Shown: one piece after another, positions 25,101 through 40,100 of the stretch
Layout of the letters: every line of letters begins with the position of its first letter
How positions within the stretch are numbered: position 1 is the stretch's first letter
Source of the DNA: Chaenocephalus aceratus
Taxonomy: Eukaryota; Chordata; Actinopteri; Perciformes; Channichthyidae
Length of the DNA: 64,000 nt
Reading direction: 5' to 3'
Assembly: GCA_023974075.1 (NCBI GenBank)
Contig: CM043791.1
Location: 2,078,009 to 2,142,008 of the forward strand
The notes under the pieces: generated by a model
What the model was told of the DNA's origin: nothing
Seen by the model: the letters and a program-made list of their open reading frames with translations, nothing else
Database searches by the model: none
Program-made: the position numbers and the translations under genes

Positions 25101-28100
25101 CTAGCAAGAATACATTAGAACCTGATTATTGATTCTTAAGCCGGTGTCGAGTGATATCTTTCTAACAGAGATGACGTTATCAGGATAAAAAACAAGGTAA
25201 CTGTGTTTGATTACAATTATAAAATAAAAAAAGTTATCTGATCACTGTTACATGTACATACTGCATATTACTAGCAGTATGACAGTTACAATACCTTTTG
25301 AAAAAAAGATGGATATATTATTTAGACGTCCTGAATGAATTATCTTTATGGTTTATATAAATATAGTTTATATAAAGGCTGCTTTAATGATTCTTTATTT
25401 TAAATACATGTATTTTGTATGCAGTAGGTGGACACCTGATTTGTTAAATAAAAACACAGTCTATCCTTTTGATTAATATATGAAGCTTAAACAGTATTTG
25501 TAAGCTATAACTGTTTCTGCCTTTTTGATATGAAGTTTCTTGGTTTCTTCTTTTCTAAGGTTACATTGACTTCAGTAAAAACATCTTATTGTTATTTATT
25601 TTATTTCGTTTTTATTTGCATTGCATTTGATATTGAGGTAATCCAAAAGTAACTGAAAGTAATCAGATTTAATATTTGGATATTTTGACACGCAACTAGT
25701 TGTTGTAACGGATTACATTTTTAAAGTAACCCTGGGTGTCAGTAACTGAGAGTGTTGTGTTGTCCTCACTCATTGAAGATGTATGTCCATCGAGCTCGGA
25801 CAAAGTCCCACGCCAGACTCTGACCCGCCACATTGCTGGCGATGGAGACAATGGTGGAGGTGGCATCCTGCTTTCTGATCAGTGTAGAATTCAGAGTGTA
25901 CTCCAGGTATCTGAGCAGACCAATGAGAACACTGTGTGGTCAGTAGGCTGACTTTCAGTTATCTGCAGGTGTATTCAGAGGTGGGAGAAGAACTCAGATA
26001 TTGTACATGATCAAAAGTACCAGAGTGTTACAAGTAAAAGTCCTGCAATCAAAATGTTACAAAAGTATTATCATCAGAACATAGTGAAAGACAGTAAAAG
26101 TAGTGATTTTGCAGATTGGTCCATTTCAGAATAATATATATGATATGTTTTATAATGATTGATCATGAAAGTGTTCTCAAAGCTGGTAAAGGTGCAGCTA
26201 GTCTGAAGTACTTTGTAGACTGCAGGGTAGCTGGTGGATTTACTCCAGGTGGAACTGAAGTCTGATTCAACACTTGGTTATATTTCACATCATTCATCCA
26301 GATCTGTGAAGTAACTAAAGGGATTAAATACATGTAGAGGAGTAAAAGTACACCAGTTACCTCTGAAATGTAGTGGAGTAGCAAAAAGTAGCATCAAATG
26401 GAAATACTCAAGTAAAGTACAAGTATCTCAAAATTGTACTTGAGTACAGCACTTAAGTAAATGTACGTAGTTAACCCCCCCCCCCCCCCTATGGTTGTTA
26501 TCCCAGTTACGGACCTGTTGAGCAGCCAGGGCTGCTTGCTGCAGGACAGAGCTGAGCGCAGTTTTTCAGCTTCACTAGCGATGGTGGCTTTCTGAAACTC
26601 TGACCAGACAAACTCCCACTCTTTAGCGCCACCTGCTGCAATGGCGTTGCAGTACACAGTGGACCGCAGGTTGGGGTGGATCCTTAAGAAAGATAACATG
26701 TTTGAATTCAGTCCAATACCATAGATGAAAGACAGATGGTTCACTTTCGGCACTTAGGAATAGAGAGAGTGGAAAGATAACAGGTTACACTTTGTTTACT
26801 TACCGGTTTTGTGTTAGTGTCCATCCATTGCTTGAACCATGTCTTGGTCAGAGTTGAGCATTCCTCTAAGCCTGTTCTACAGGCCATGCTGATAGCATTC
26901 ACCTGATTATACCTGGAGAAAGGATAGAAGGGAAGGTAATCTATGAACAGTACGCATGCGGACAAAGGAAGGAGCATGAACCAGGTGCAGCTCCCAGAGA
27001 GAACCAAAGTAACCGTAGCTCTGCTGGTCTCCATTATTAGTGCTCTGTTCGATATGGATCCAAAACGGTTTTATCTTGGGAAGGATAACCTGAGAAGCAT
27101 CTAGACCAGGGGTCTCCAACACGTCGAGCTACCGGTAGCTCGCGGACAGCTTTTCAGTAGCTCGCCGCTCGATTATCGATTATAGCGTAGTAACGTTGCT
27201 TCTTGATTTTTCGGCCACGGCCGGACAATAACGTTTTTTTATTTTGGAATTGTTTCTGTCACACGAATATAAAATTGGTCCGTGACGCAGAGATCAAGGA
27301 GCAGATGTGACAGAGGCACAGCGACACCACACATGGAGCAGTCTGCTTTCTCCAGCAGCACCAGTCAGAACCAACGGCAGAATGACCCGCTCCGAATCAG
27401 GCCGCGTCGCTGCGGCTCAGAGACACAGGGAGGGATTTGTGTTTTTGAAAAACACTCGTTATCGTAATGTCAGGTTTTTGGTGGATTTAATCAAGTCTTG
27501 GATTGCAAAGTATGAATGTCCTCTTGCTATTTTCAGTTGATAAATACGCGTGTACAGTTTGTGAAGACAGGAGGAAAGCTTCCGCGATCACCGTCTCCTC
27601 CGTTCCTCCAAGCCCCGCCCCCTCCTGAAAATAATGAGTGACAGGTTGACAGTGACCCGATAGAAACTTTATTATTCACTTAATCACTGAGATATAATGA
27701 AGCTAACTTAATCTCAGACATTCATGGGATTTATGTAACAGTAAGACAGAGAATGTGAGTGTGCACCCACATGCACTATTTTTGTTTTTATAATGCTGTT
27801 GTAAATACTCCTGTTGTCTGCTGTGTTCAGACTCAAGTCCTGTGTGTGATGCCTCATTCAGGACATTCAGTGTCCTTTTTTTAACAGAAGACCGTTGCTT
27901 GAAGCTGCAGCTAGACTGCAGAAGTATTAGTTTTTTGTTTTTGAGGATGGAAAAATGTCACACACAGATAAAGGGAGGCTAGACCTACAATTGATTAATT
28001 ATGGTTTATAATTTCATGTCAACACGAAGAAGAAGAAAAGATGGCTGCACTGTTCAGTGTCAATCCTGTGGAGATGGAGATGGAGGTTATACATCTCCAA

Positions 28101-31100
28101 AATCATGTTCAGCTTAAGTCTCAGCAAAACTCACAACATTTCTGGAGCCTGAGACCCAGAAAACTATAAGAACATTCACCAAGCAGCACTGAACATGTCT
28201 GCTTTATTTGGTTCTGTACATCCCTTTGTGAAGCAGCTTTTTCTGGCATGAATGAAATCTAAATACAGAACAAGACCGACTGATGGACATGAATGACTCT
28301 ATTAGAGTGATCCTAAGTGGGTCCAGCATACACCTCTATGGTGGACTCCATGCAGCGCCATTCATCTCACTGACTGTGAAAAAGAGTGAATGCACTTATT
28401 TTACACACGTGCCATAAGATGCTTGCAAGGTGGTGATTAAGGCGATGTATTTACTATGTGGGCCATAATAAGAAGTGAAAACATTGTAATTTGCTCTTGG
28501 ACATGTATGTGAATCTTCAGTGAAGTACTTACTATGTTGTCCATATTAATATGTGAGAAATTGTCGTTTTCTTGGACCTTGATGTGAAGTTAAGATTTTA
28601 GATAAGCTTTAGGTATTGCAATTTCACACACAAGTAGCTTAATTCAACTGATGAGTGCTATGTGAATAAATGTAAGTAGCTCTTGGCCACTTTCATTTTT
28701 TCAAAGTAGCTCTCAGGTGGAGAAAGGTTGGAGACCCCTGATCTAGACCAAGCCCAGCCCGGGGTCTCTGCAGCCAGGAGTTTCTGAGGGTCTCTGCAGC
28801 CCGGGGTCTCTGCAGCCCGGGGTCTCTGCAGCCCGGGGTCTCTGCAGCCAGGGTCTCTCCAGCCAGGGTCTCTGTATCCCGGGGTCTCTGAGGGTCTCTG
28901 CAGCCCGGGGTCTCTGCAGCCCAGGGTCTCTGCAGCCCGGGGTCTCTGCAGCCCGGGGTCTCTGAGGGTCTCTGAGGGTCTCTGAGGGTCTCTGAGGGTC
29001 TCTGAGGGTCTCTACGGTCCGGGGTCTCTGCAGGGTCTCTGAGGGTCTCTGCAGCCCAGGGTCTCTGCGGCCCGGGGTCTCTGAGGGTCTCTGCAGCCAG
29101 GCTGAGGTTTCTCTTCTTCCACATGACAGTAACAACATCCTGCTGTTTCTCTGGTTTCTAGTCTTGAGTCTTACTTAAAGTAAAAAGTGAGCAGCCTCTG
29201 GTCGGAGATGACACGTGTTGTTGTTGTTGTTGTTGTTGTTTTCCCTGTGCGCTTCAGCCGGCCAGTGGCGGTGTACCGCTCTAAGGGGTCCGACTAGAAT
29301 GCTGAGTTATATTAGTTCCACCTACTGTATCACGCCAGCGCTTTAGCCAATAAATATTATACACTTTTCTTATGGAGGGGGGTCTCAGGTGAGCGTTACG
29401 GGGGCACTGGCCCCGGTTGCCCCCTTGAACTGCCTGTTTGGCATGGCTCTAATTCAGTTGACATCATTTGAGCCACATTGCTCATTAAAAAACAGAAATC
29501 CCCTTAAAATCCAGCAGGACCTGGACAGGGTCTTCTCTGCTGCACCCTGATGCCCCCATCAGATAGTCCAGTACCCCATCATCTTTCAAACAAGCCCTCA
29601 AAACCAACCTCTTCACACTTGCTTTTCCCATAGAACTGTCTCTTCTTTGTGTGACTGGTTTTTGTTAAGTGTGACACTTGTAAAGTGTCTTATATAAAAT
29701 ACATGTATTATTATCATTTATTATTATTATTATTATTATTATGTGTTCACCTCTGTAGGAATAGTTTTGGATTGATTTTTGTATTCATGTTATCATTGAC
29801 TGTTGAAATCTAACACTAGACAGTGGTAATGCTAGCAAGTTAACGTGTACAGCTGAGCAGTGACTGGCCAAAGCACCTCGATGTGCACTGATTTTACAAA
29901 TCTCACACAAAAAATACGTTACATAAAAATGTTTCTACAAAAGTTTGAAAGGAAAACATGTGGTTTCTCAAATGTAATATTTAGTTAAATGATGTCAAAT
30001 TGCAGAATCAAAATCATTCTGATGAAAGATTTAAAGGAGAAAATACTTTTTCAAAGTAAAGCAATTACTACTAGCACAATTTGCTTTTACTACAGAGTAA
30101 AAAGGTCCTGTCGATGATCTCAAGTGTAGACTGTAGGTAACCTGTGCCACACCTTAAAGTTCCCAAAAAGGGTCAAAAAGAATCTGCACATTCAGCTGCC
30201 TTGAAGTGAGTCCAAGATCTATTACTGTTAATATAGTTAAGGTATTATTCTGGTTTTCATTTAAGTAATCAATCGTAATCTAACATTTGATTTAAACATG
30301 AATGTACACGCAATCCTGTTTCAATGTATATGTGAAGACAGGGAGAGGCATTAACCACAGTTAAGGTTAGGGATGTGCATCGTTAGGATTTTATCGATAC
30401 CGCTTATCAATACCGGTATTTTTTCAATACTCTTATCGATACTTTTCAATAATGTGGTGCTCAAAATAGACATGATTACAAGATGTGAAGATTAAACAAC
30501 AGTCATTTTATTGTAATTTATTTGTATTTATTATTTAATGTAACTTTTTCAATGTCATACCAAGCAGGTATGAGTTGTTTGACTGTCTTAGAAGGGTGGG
30601 CGGTTAAGGGGGTAAGGTGGTGGTGGTGTGGGTAAGGTGGTGGTAATGGTAAATAGGGGAAGTTCATAAATCCATGTAAACATGAACATTATTCAGTTAA
30701 AACGAGACGCTGCGTGCGCACCTCCTAAACCGGAAGCTCCGGTCGGCTAACCATTATAATCTGTTTATTATTTATAATTGTAATGATGGATTATCAGTAA
30801 TCATTTTAGAGAGAGACATTGGATTAACCGTTTGGATGCCCTTGAACACAACTTTTGATTACAAAACAGCAAAGGCAAGACATCATTATCATCATGGCTA
30901 CGTAAAGTGAAGTTGTTTTCTTGCTCTTTCCTGACTGCTAGTTCAGTGAGTTTTGGTATTACAGTGATACTATTACCAATGTAATCTGTGGAATCTCAGC
31001 TTTCATGTGATATGTTGTTTGTGCAGATGAAATGACGTAGAAAAGATCGCTTTTGCCAGTTATGTGCTAAAGTAGCGGTTAGCCCGTTTTGCTAAGTGTT

Positions 31101-34100
31101 GATTTTAGACTTGGACTGTTCCGTGTAGGTAAAATGGTTAATATCGTCTGTTAGCTGAGTTTCTTCCCGTTAAGTGGGTCTGCATCATTAATAGGTTGTT
31201 AAATGTTAAGAAGCCTTGAGATGTTCTAGCAAGATGTTGCGTCTTCCCCAGGGTGTCTCGCAATAATAAGAGCACTGTTAGGAGAGATGACGAGTGGCAT
31301 TCCCCGTGGCCAATCAGAGTGGTACTCAAACCGGATGCGTCACACGGGATGAGGGTTCCCAACCAACCAGAATTGTTTAAACTAAGGAAGTAGCGTAATT
31401 CATACCGATAGCAGCACCGTTTGTCCAGCGGCTTAACGGTATACCAATACCGTCCAATCAGTACTGACTTAGTACCGGTTCTCGATACCCATCCCTAGTT
31501 AAGGTGGATAACTGTTAAATAAAGTGTAATACTGTTTTTCAATGTTTAACTCATATGTTGTTATTGGCTCCCATAAAAAATATGATCTTGGAAAAGCAAA
31601 AAGTGTGTGTACTCACTGGTCCATGTGTCCAGCAGGTATTGTGCTCCAGTTGCCAGTCGTGTTCTTATAGTAAGTAAACAGAGGGGTGATCTGTTTCATG
31701 AGGTAATTCTAAAATCAAGCAAAACACATTTAGGAAGATTCCATGAAGACCACAATCATGGAATTTATATTTATTTGGTCTCTTTTAGTTAGTTTGGCTC
31801 ACCTGCATGGGCCCATAACCTCGCTACGGTCAAACATGAGGTAGAAGAAGTCCAGGTTATTCACGGCCGACTTCCAGGGCACATAGTCCCTCTCCTCTGT
31901 CAGGTACTTGGTGGTTTCGAGTGCCAGTACTGTAGGGATTATCTTTGCTCTTTGGGGTTACGAGATAAAGGAAAAGTGTTTAAAATAGGACAAAATATTT
32001 CATAAAATGTACTGCAGGTAATGAGTCGGAATATGTTTGTCATGCTACTGTAATAGTAATATAATTGCAGAACGCTTTTTCCTGTTGTCTATCGGGTCAA
32101 ATCTGACCCGACCAAAAATCAGGATAAAGGTTTATTTTATGTTTCTGCCAGAAAAATTACATATTTTTTTGTATACACGTTTTTACATGAGAAAACAATC
32201 TTAATCACTTTCATTAGGTTTTGGGTTTAGTACTGTAGCATCTGTGGTCTTCTGGGTTTAATTTGGTAAAATTATCCAACCTTTCTTCCCTTTTAACAGA
32301 AATGTGGTTTGATTTGTGTAAATGAGGTCTATTGACTATACATTTCAAACAGAAGAGTAAAACTTGTGGCAATACGTAGGAATAAAGTTTCTCTCTAAGG
32401 TGTAACACAGGTTTGGATGATTCTTTATAAATGGTCAAACCGGAGGACAGACGTTGATAGGAAGACGACACAAGGGTTAAACACTCTTGATGGATCTTAT
32501 AATGTCTGGACAATCTTTAAAAGTATTGTGGCTTCACTTCATTGTTTTCCACATGTCAGTAATCCAGATGATCCTGTTGTCATATGACACAGTATTAGCA
32601 GGACTTACCTGGCCAGGTTGAAGGCATCATCCACCAACTGAGCTCTGTTGATCACTGGAATACTCTTTAAGAAAAAGAGCAACAACCGTGTCACTATACC
32701 ACAACCACTCAGATCAAACAGCCTCATCATCAGGATTAGAGGAGCAGAGATCCATTACTCCAAGTTGCTCAAACATACACTGCGATTGTCCCTCAGAGCA
32801 ATGAGGAGGCGGTCCCAGTTGCCTTGGTCATAGTTGACTCTGTAGTAGCCCAGCACATTGAGGTTGGCCAGCACCCAATCTGATGGCCCTGATGTTTTCA
32901 TTTCATTTACGGTGTCTACAGAAGAAGACAAACGTCAGAGTTTTTCATTATAGTTATACACAAGACCAAAAATATAAATAATTCATCAATATGTTCTTAT
33001 AACTTTGTCAATGTTTGTGTTTTCTGCAAACTCGGTCAATGAAGCTTGCAGTGTCTGATGTTGGAGCTTTCTAACAAAAGATGCAATACTTTGAAGGTCA
33101 ATCTATGCTTTCTGAGGCAGAGCCATGCAACGATGAAGCCATCTCACCAGAAGTATGGCAATAATTGTTTGGTCAAATGCCTAAAATATACAATATCTGC
33201 CTTGTCCTGAACTAGTGCGACCTCCACCCCATACATTCAGATCTAAGAGGGAAATAGAGGGACTCAAATGAGGGTTTTTTGACGGAATACGGAATTTATT
33301 TTAATATCAACTCAATTGGCCTGCCTCACTTCAGTGACTTGAGTCTGGAGGGGGAGCAAAAAAACATATATAAACATTGCGACCAGTCAATGCTCAAATG
33401 AAATACAGAACTGAATCCCAGCATGTCTTAATATTTGTCCTTGTCTGATGTTGCAAATGGAGCTGCTCTGATGAAAGAAAAATGTCAGACTTGATCTGAC
33501 AATAAAGTATTATTGCTTAATACGTTAAGCTCATAAATGGCCAATAGTCTTCTAGCTTCTGTGTGCGTTGTTATTCTTGTTAGGGTGCAGTGTTTTTAAC
33601 CTCCTATGATTGGTCTGGTGTTTCGTTTATTGTTTCTATTAAATGTGTTATCTGCTCGAACTGTCAGTTTAAGAACTAATTTCATTGGTCAGAAAATAAT
33701 CTCCATGTTATTGTGTGTATTTGTGCATTCCTACCTGATTTGGCCTTCAGCCATTTGATGGTTGGATGGATGACTCCAGTCTTCATCCACTTGATTGGAA
33801 CAATCCATTCATAGCTGTAGGATAAAAACAACTTTAACATTACATTCCATCACATGTCACTTGTTAGACGCTTTTATCCAAAGCGACTTACATACTCAAT
33901 ACTGTGGACAATCCCCACAGGAGCACTTTGGGGTGAAGTGTCTCAGGGACACAACGACATGCTGACTGCAGTGGGGTTTGAACCTGTGCTCCGTTGATCC
34001 GATCACCAACACTCTATCCACTGCGCCACACGCCTCCCTACACACAATTTATTCTTTGTTGCTTTCTTTGATTGCCTGCCATGAAATGTATAGATTAATG

Positions 34101-37100
34101 AGTTATTTAGTTGCTTTTTATTAAAATACTGGAATTTGAAGTAATATGAAAGCAGTGGCATAATGTAGAAGTATTTTAAGCAGGAATTAATATATAATTA
34201 AATAAATATCAATATGACGTTTAGATGGGTTGTTAGTGATAAGCAGGGTTTGGGCAAATCAAATATCAGTGTATATTTGATTTTGGACAGATGGTTGTTG
34301 GTCATTAGTCATTTGAGTAGAAAATACAAATTGCCTATTTCTATTTATTTATTTAGTATTTATATCTGTTATGCTACGCACAAACTTATGTTATGTTGCG
34401 CTGCTTCTCCTCCCGCATTGAACATCGCAGAAACTCCGTTCAAACATCAAAACGTTTAGCTCGGTCGGGAATCGATGGCTATTACTTTTCTCATTCATAA
34501 CTTTCATAATTCCAGAGATACATCCCATAATACATCACATTTTTAACATGGAAGTCAAGGGAGAACTCTTCAGACTTCAACAATCTTCATGTAAATTCAA
34601 CTGCTATCTGCTCCTTCATACTTTCACTCAGAAACCTTATTCCAACTTTAAAATGTTACACATCTTTCTGACATTATTCTTATTAAACAACTTTTAAATA
34701 TGATTCTTACTTTTAGAGATATTAAGCATTGTTCAGACCTTGGTAAAGAGGCCTTCTTCAGATTTTAGAGTGCGTGATGTCACAGCTAGAGTGGAGGACA
34801 GATTTAATTTTGCCTTCATGTTTTCTTTCAAACCTTCCATAATTCCCAAACCCTACACTCCTGAGACATAATTGTTCATGACAAACGTAGGAAAACATCT
34901 CGTAGCTTGAAAGAAAGAAAAAAATTAAGCAAAAATAATTAAACAAAATGCCTCTAGAGCAGTGGTTCCCAAACGGTGTGCCGCGGCACACTGGTGTGCC
35001 GTGAGTCAAGTCCGGGTGTGCCGTGGGATTTTGTGACAACCATACGTATTATTGCAATATACAACTACACAAAAATAATTATTTAATTTTGTATTTACTA
35101 TATCAGTACTTTGTAGGTTTATATGTACGTAATCTGCGTGACTTGCACGTCCACATCTCCACGTGCAGTGCTGCATAAACATGGCTGAGTAAGCGATAAC
35201 TTTCGAGGGGTGGAGGTATGCCCATTATTTTGAGTTCGTCCGAAGAATAGACAGGAATGTGACGGTGAGGTGCAAACTGTGTCCAGGCCAGAAGCTGTTA
35301 TCCACTGCTGCAAACACCACGTCGTCAAACCTCAACACACACCTGCAAATAACACATGCTAAGGTGAAGCTAACGCACACACTATGTGTTGTTTGTTTAT
35401 ATCACGTAGTCTGTTCTTCTCTGTCTTCCGGTTGTTGCCTGTTTTGAATGACAAATACACACTACCGCCGCCTGCTGGTAAGGAAAGTGATTGCCACTCA
35501 CGCATGCTCAGTTCGTACGTGCTCGAGTAAAGTAACGAAAATATAGCACATGTTTCAATGCTTCAAATTAATTTCTGAAATATTTCGTTAATAAATATTT
35601 CATGAGTAATATAGTTGTCTTTGTCACATTTTATTTGGCATTAGTAAATAATTATGCACATTTACAGATATTTTACATGATATGAGTGATAACACGTGTT
35701 ATAAGGGCTATTTTGCACAATAGGTGTGCCTTGAGTTTTTACTTGTCCTTTGGTGCCTTGGGCACAAAAAGTTTGGGAACCACTACTCTAGAGGGCATGA
35801 AGTGACAAAAACTTTCAACATGTCTCCATTAAACCCCATTGTAAGTTCAGCCTCACCTTTCCCCAGCACAGCAGCCGCACACCTTTAGTTAAACTGCCAA
35901 AAAGCCACATTATTAACCCGAAAGTACACAAAAAGTACACTTCAGATGCTCAACTTCCTTGACATGCTTCACGTTTTGAAATTTCACCGATATCTGTTTT
36001 ACGGTTCTTCAACAAAACGTTCACATGTAAGAGGTTTATCTCTCATTCAGAACAATGAAAATGCTCTCCTCTCACTGATTACCATGGAAACCTTTGATCT
36101 CTGGACACGTCGTTAGCTCAAATAAAACACCTGTGTCATGGAACACGATGATGTCATCACTCCAATTGACATAATTAGAGCAGCAGACTAATGACATGGT
36201 CACTGGAGTTTAACAGACTGTCTCAGCCTATTATTTTCCGTCTGATGGAGACTTCATACTGACTTCAACATGTTCCACATATTTTATACATTATTGGTGA
36301 CGTATGCTTTTAGTTCTAACGTTTTCAGTTCAAATATTCTGCTGCTTTTTCATGCATTTAGACTTTTATTTTCTTGTTCTTATTTCACATTCAAGTCCCC
36401 TCTATTCATTAACCCTTTAAAGTACTCAGCCACACCACTTATATACCACGTGCGACTGTTGCTATGTCAGTTAATCTTTCAAATACAAGGTTGCTTGTTT
36501 GATTCAAGCTCTTGTAGTCAATATGTCAAGGTATTTATCCCTAACATTTTATCAGCTAACTAATGACACACACTCAGAGGATCTTTATAAACGTTTTAAG
36601 TATTGCACGTCTTTAACCATGACTCTTATAAATCACCTTTAAAACCAGCGATGCACTACAGTGTCAGCTTTTCTAAAATAGAAACTTCAATGTTCACATC
36701 TTTCTAAATGATTCTACTTTTCAATGACCTACAAATAATCCTAATAATAATCCCATTTTCAATCTTCCAACTGTTGGTCAATTAACAAACCTGTTACAAA
36801 TGTGTTGTTCAACACATTTGAGCCTTTGCCACATTTATTCGATCACCATGGAAACGTTTGATATCTGGACACGTCGTTAGCTCAAATATATACACCTGTG
36901 TCATGGAACACGATGATGTCATCGCTCCAACTGACATGCTCAGAGCAGCAGACTTCAGATAATGGTTAATGGTCCTGCCCTCAACAGCTCTACGTCAATT
37001 TTGGGGTGTCATCATATGCCGTTTCCATGGAAACGCATTCCTCGCCATAAAAGACGATGCTATAACTCCTATGAAAATGTTCAAAAAGTGCTCAAACTTC

Positions 37101-40100
37101 ACATGTGTGCTAACAGTCCAGCCGTGAAGACATCTACGGGACAGTTTTGAGATTTCTTCAAATGTCGTTGCCATGGCAACTCAATGCTCACCATGAAACA
37201 CGGTTTTCTCATAACTTAAGTGAAAATGCTCCAAACGGCCCAAAACTTCACAGGTTTGGTAACGATGCAGCCATCAACACATCTAAGCATATTATGGGAT
37301 GTCATCAAATGCTGTTGGCATGGCGACAGATCATTCGCCATCAAGTTAGTTCAAAAGTTTGCAGTTCAAATATTCTGCTGCTTTTCCAAGCATTTTTACT
37401 TTATTTTCTTCTCTCATCACACATTCAAGCCCCCAGTGTTCATGTATAATTTCAATCTCAATTATTGACTTTCTTCTTACACATTACATTCCAGCATAGC
37501 AGTTTAGCTTCAGCTTTTCAGCATAAAGCATTCCCACTAGCAATTTCTTCAGGAATTGCATTCTCTAGTTTTTTTAATGAACTGCAGTGTGTTAAATGTG
37601 AAAGGGTTTAAAGTGTTGGTAACTAATTTGGGGGTTTACGGAGTGGATTTAAGTGTACTCACTTGAAGGGAGATTCAACAGTGACCGTAGAGTCTGGATC
37701 CAAGAGGAAGTGCTTCTGGGATATGCCCCCAGTCTGGGTATCTATGGTAACCACAGGGAAGCCCATCTGCAGCACCCAGGTGTTCATGATGTTATTGACA
37801 GAGTCAGGAGGTTTGGTGCCATTATTATTATCAACAGCCTTTGGAAGCAGAAAAACAAGAAAACAAATGATGTAACAGCCAACAGTATGGTATGTACTGG
37901 ATATCATGATTAACATTAAACATTACAATCTTAAGAATCTATATAAAATGACATGCCATCTGCAGATGTTCCCACAGGTCTGTGTAGACTGCATTCCCAA
38001 AGGCAAACGTATTCAGGTAGCTCTGCAGGGGTACAGAGAAAACACACACACACTACTTCTTTAGAGGTGAAGGTTTCAGAGTAAAGCAGGGGACCTGTAC
38101 ACAGACACAGACACACACACAAACAAACATACACACTCACACGCCCTGGCAACAGGACATCTTCTTCATAAAACTAATAATATGACGTAATAATCGGGAA
38201 GTTCGATGCGTCTAACCATAACAAAGTATCTCGTGCAAACGAGAAAGTATATCGTGCGCACAATTAATAAAGCGTGGCCTCGTTTTATTTATTTTTCTCT
38301 CTATGAACCCTACAGGGCTCCGTACATAACTGTATTAAGTTAGATGAAATCAATGATATTAAGTTTAAATACAAAATATTAGGCTCAGCTTAATATTATT
38401 GCTTTCAACTAACCTAATACAGTTATTAGGGTCTGAGCTTGACAGAGTCATTACATTACATTACATTGCATTTAGCTGACGCTTTTATCCAAAGCGACTT
38501 ACAATAAGTACATTCGACCAGGAAGACACAACCTTGAAGAAAACAGAATCATATGAATACATCAGGTTTCATAGAGCCAAGTATTTCAAGTGCTACTCAA
38601 CTGGCTATAGATAAGCCAGTCCTTTAGTATATAAGTGCTTTGTTAATAGTTCTTTGTTAGTAATTCTATCGCTCGAGGTGGAGTCGAAAGAGATGAGTTT
38701 TCAGTCTGCGCCGGAAGGTGTGTAAGCTTTCTGCCATCCTGATATCAATGTGCAGCTCATTCCACCATTTTGGAGCCAGGATAGCAAACCCACGTGTTTT
38801 GCTGATGGGAACTTGGGTCCCCCTCGCAGCGAGGGTGCAGCGAGTCGTTTGGCTGATGCAGAGCGTGGAACACGCGCTGGGGTGTACAGTGTAACCATGT
38901 CCTGGATGTAGGAAGGGCCAGATCCATTTGCAGCATGGTACGCAAGTACCAGTGTCTTGAAGTGGATTCTAGCAGTTACCGGAAGCCAGTGGAGGGAGCG
39001 GAGGAGCGGCGTGGTGTGGGAACATTTAGGAAGGTTGAAGACCAGACGAGCTGCTGCATTCTGGATGAGCTGCAGAGGTCGGATGGCACATGCAGGTAGA
39101 CCAGCCAGGAGGGAGTTGCAGTAGTCTAGGCGTGAGGTGACGAAAGCCTGGACCAGAAGCTGTGTCGCTTTCTGGGTCAGCTGGGGACGTATCTTCCTGA
39201 TGTTGTAAAGCGTGTATCTGCAGCAACGGGTTGTAGCAGCGATGTTTGCAGTGAAGGACAGGTTGTTATCTAGGATCACACCCAGATTCCTTGCAGTCTG
39301 GGTCGGGGAAACAACAGAGGTGCCGATGTTGATAGTCAGGTCAAGCGTGGGACAATCTTTTCCCGGAAGGAAAAGCAGTTCAGTTTGGTCAAGGTTGAGC
39401 TTGAGGTGATGAGCGGACATCCACTGAGAGATGTCAGCTAGACAAGCAGAGATGCGTGCGACGACCTGGGTCTCTGAGCGGGGAAAGGAAGGACAGAATG
39501 AATTGGGTGTCGTCAGCGTAGCAGTGGTATGAAAAACCATGCGGGCTAATGACAGATCCGAGCGAGTTTGTGTACAGGGAGAAGAGGAGGGGACCAAGAA
39601 CAGAGCCCTGAGGGACCCCTGTAGTTAATTGACAAGGGTCGGACTCGGACCCTCTCCAAGTTACCCTGTAGGTGCGGTCTTTGAGGTATGAGGTGAGGAG
39701 GGAAAGTGCAGAGCCTGAAACTCCAAGTTATTGGAGAGTGCGAAGGAGGATCTGATGGTTCACCGTGTCGAATGCAGCAGACAGGTCCAACAGGATGATG
39801 ACAGAGGAGAGGGAGGCTGCTTTAGCAGTGTGCAGTTCCTCAGTGACAGCAATGAGGGCAGTTTCTGTGGAGTGACCTGCCTTGAAACCAGACTGGTGCA
39901 GATCCAGAAGGTTGTTCTGATGGAGATAACAGGAGAGTTGTTTAAAGACAGCGCGTTCAAGTGTTTTAGACAGGAACGGGAGGAGAGAGACAGGCCTGTA
40001 GTTTATAACATCAGACGGGTTGACGGCCCGTCCACACAGCGGCGTGCGTTGACGCTTCCCCATTCACTTTGAATGGGGTGATGTCACTTTTAGCCGAAAT

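Noticed and set aside
28693..29138. Two overlapping Arg/Asp/Pro-rich frames on the minus strand
   Set aside because: They are translations of a minisatellite; periodic in every frame, with no conserved domain.
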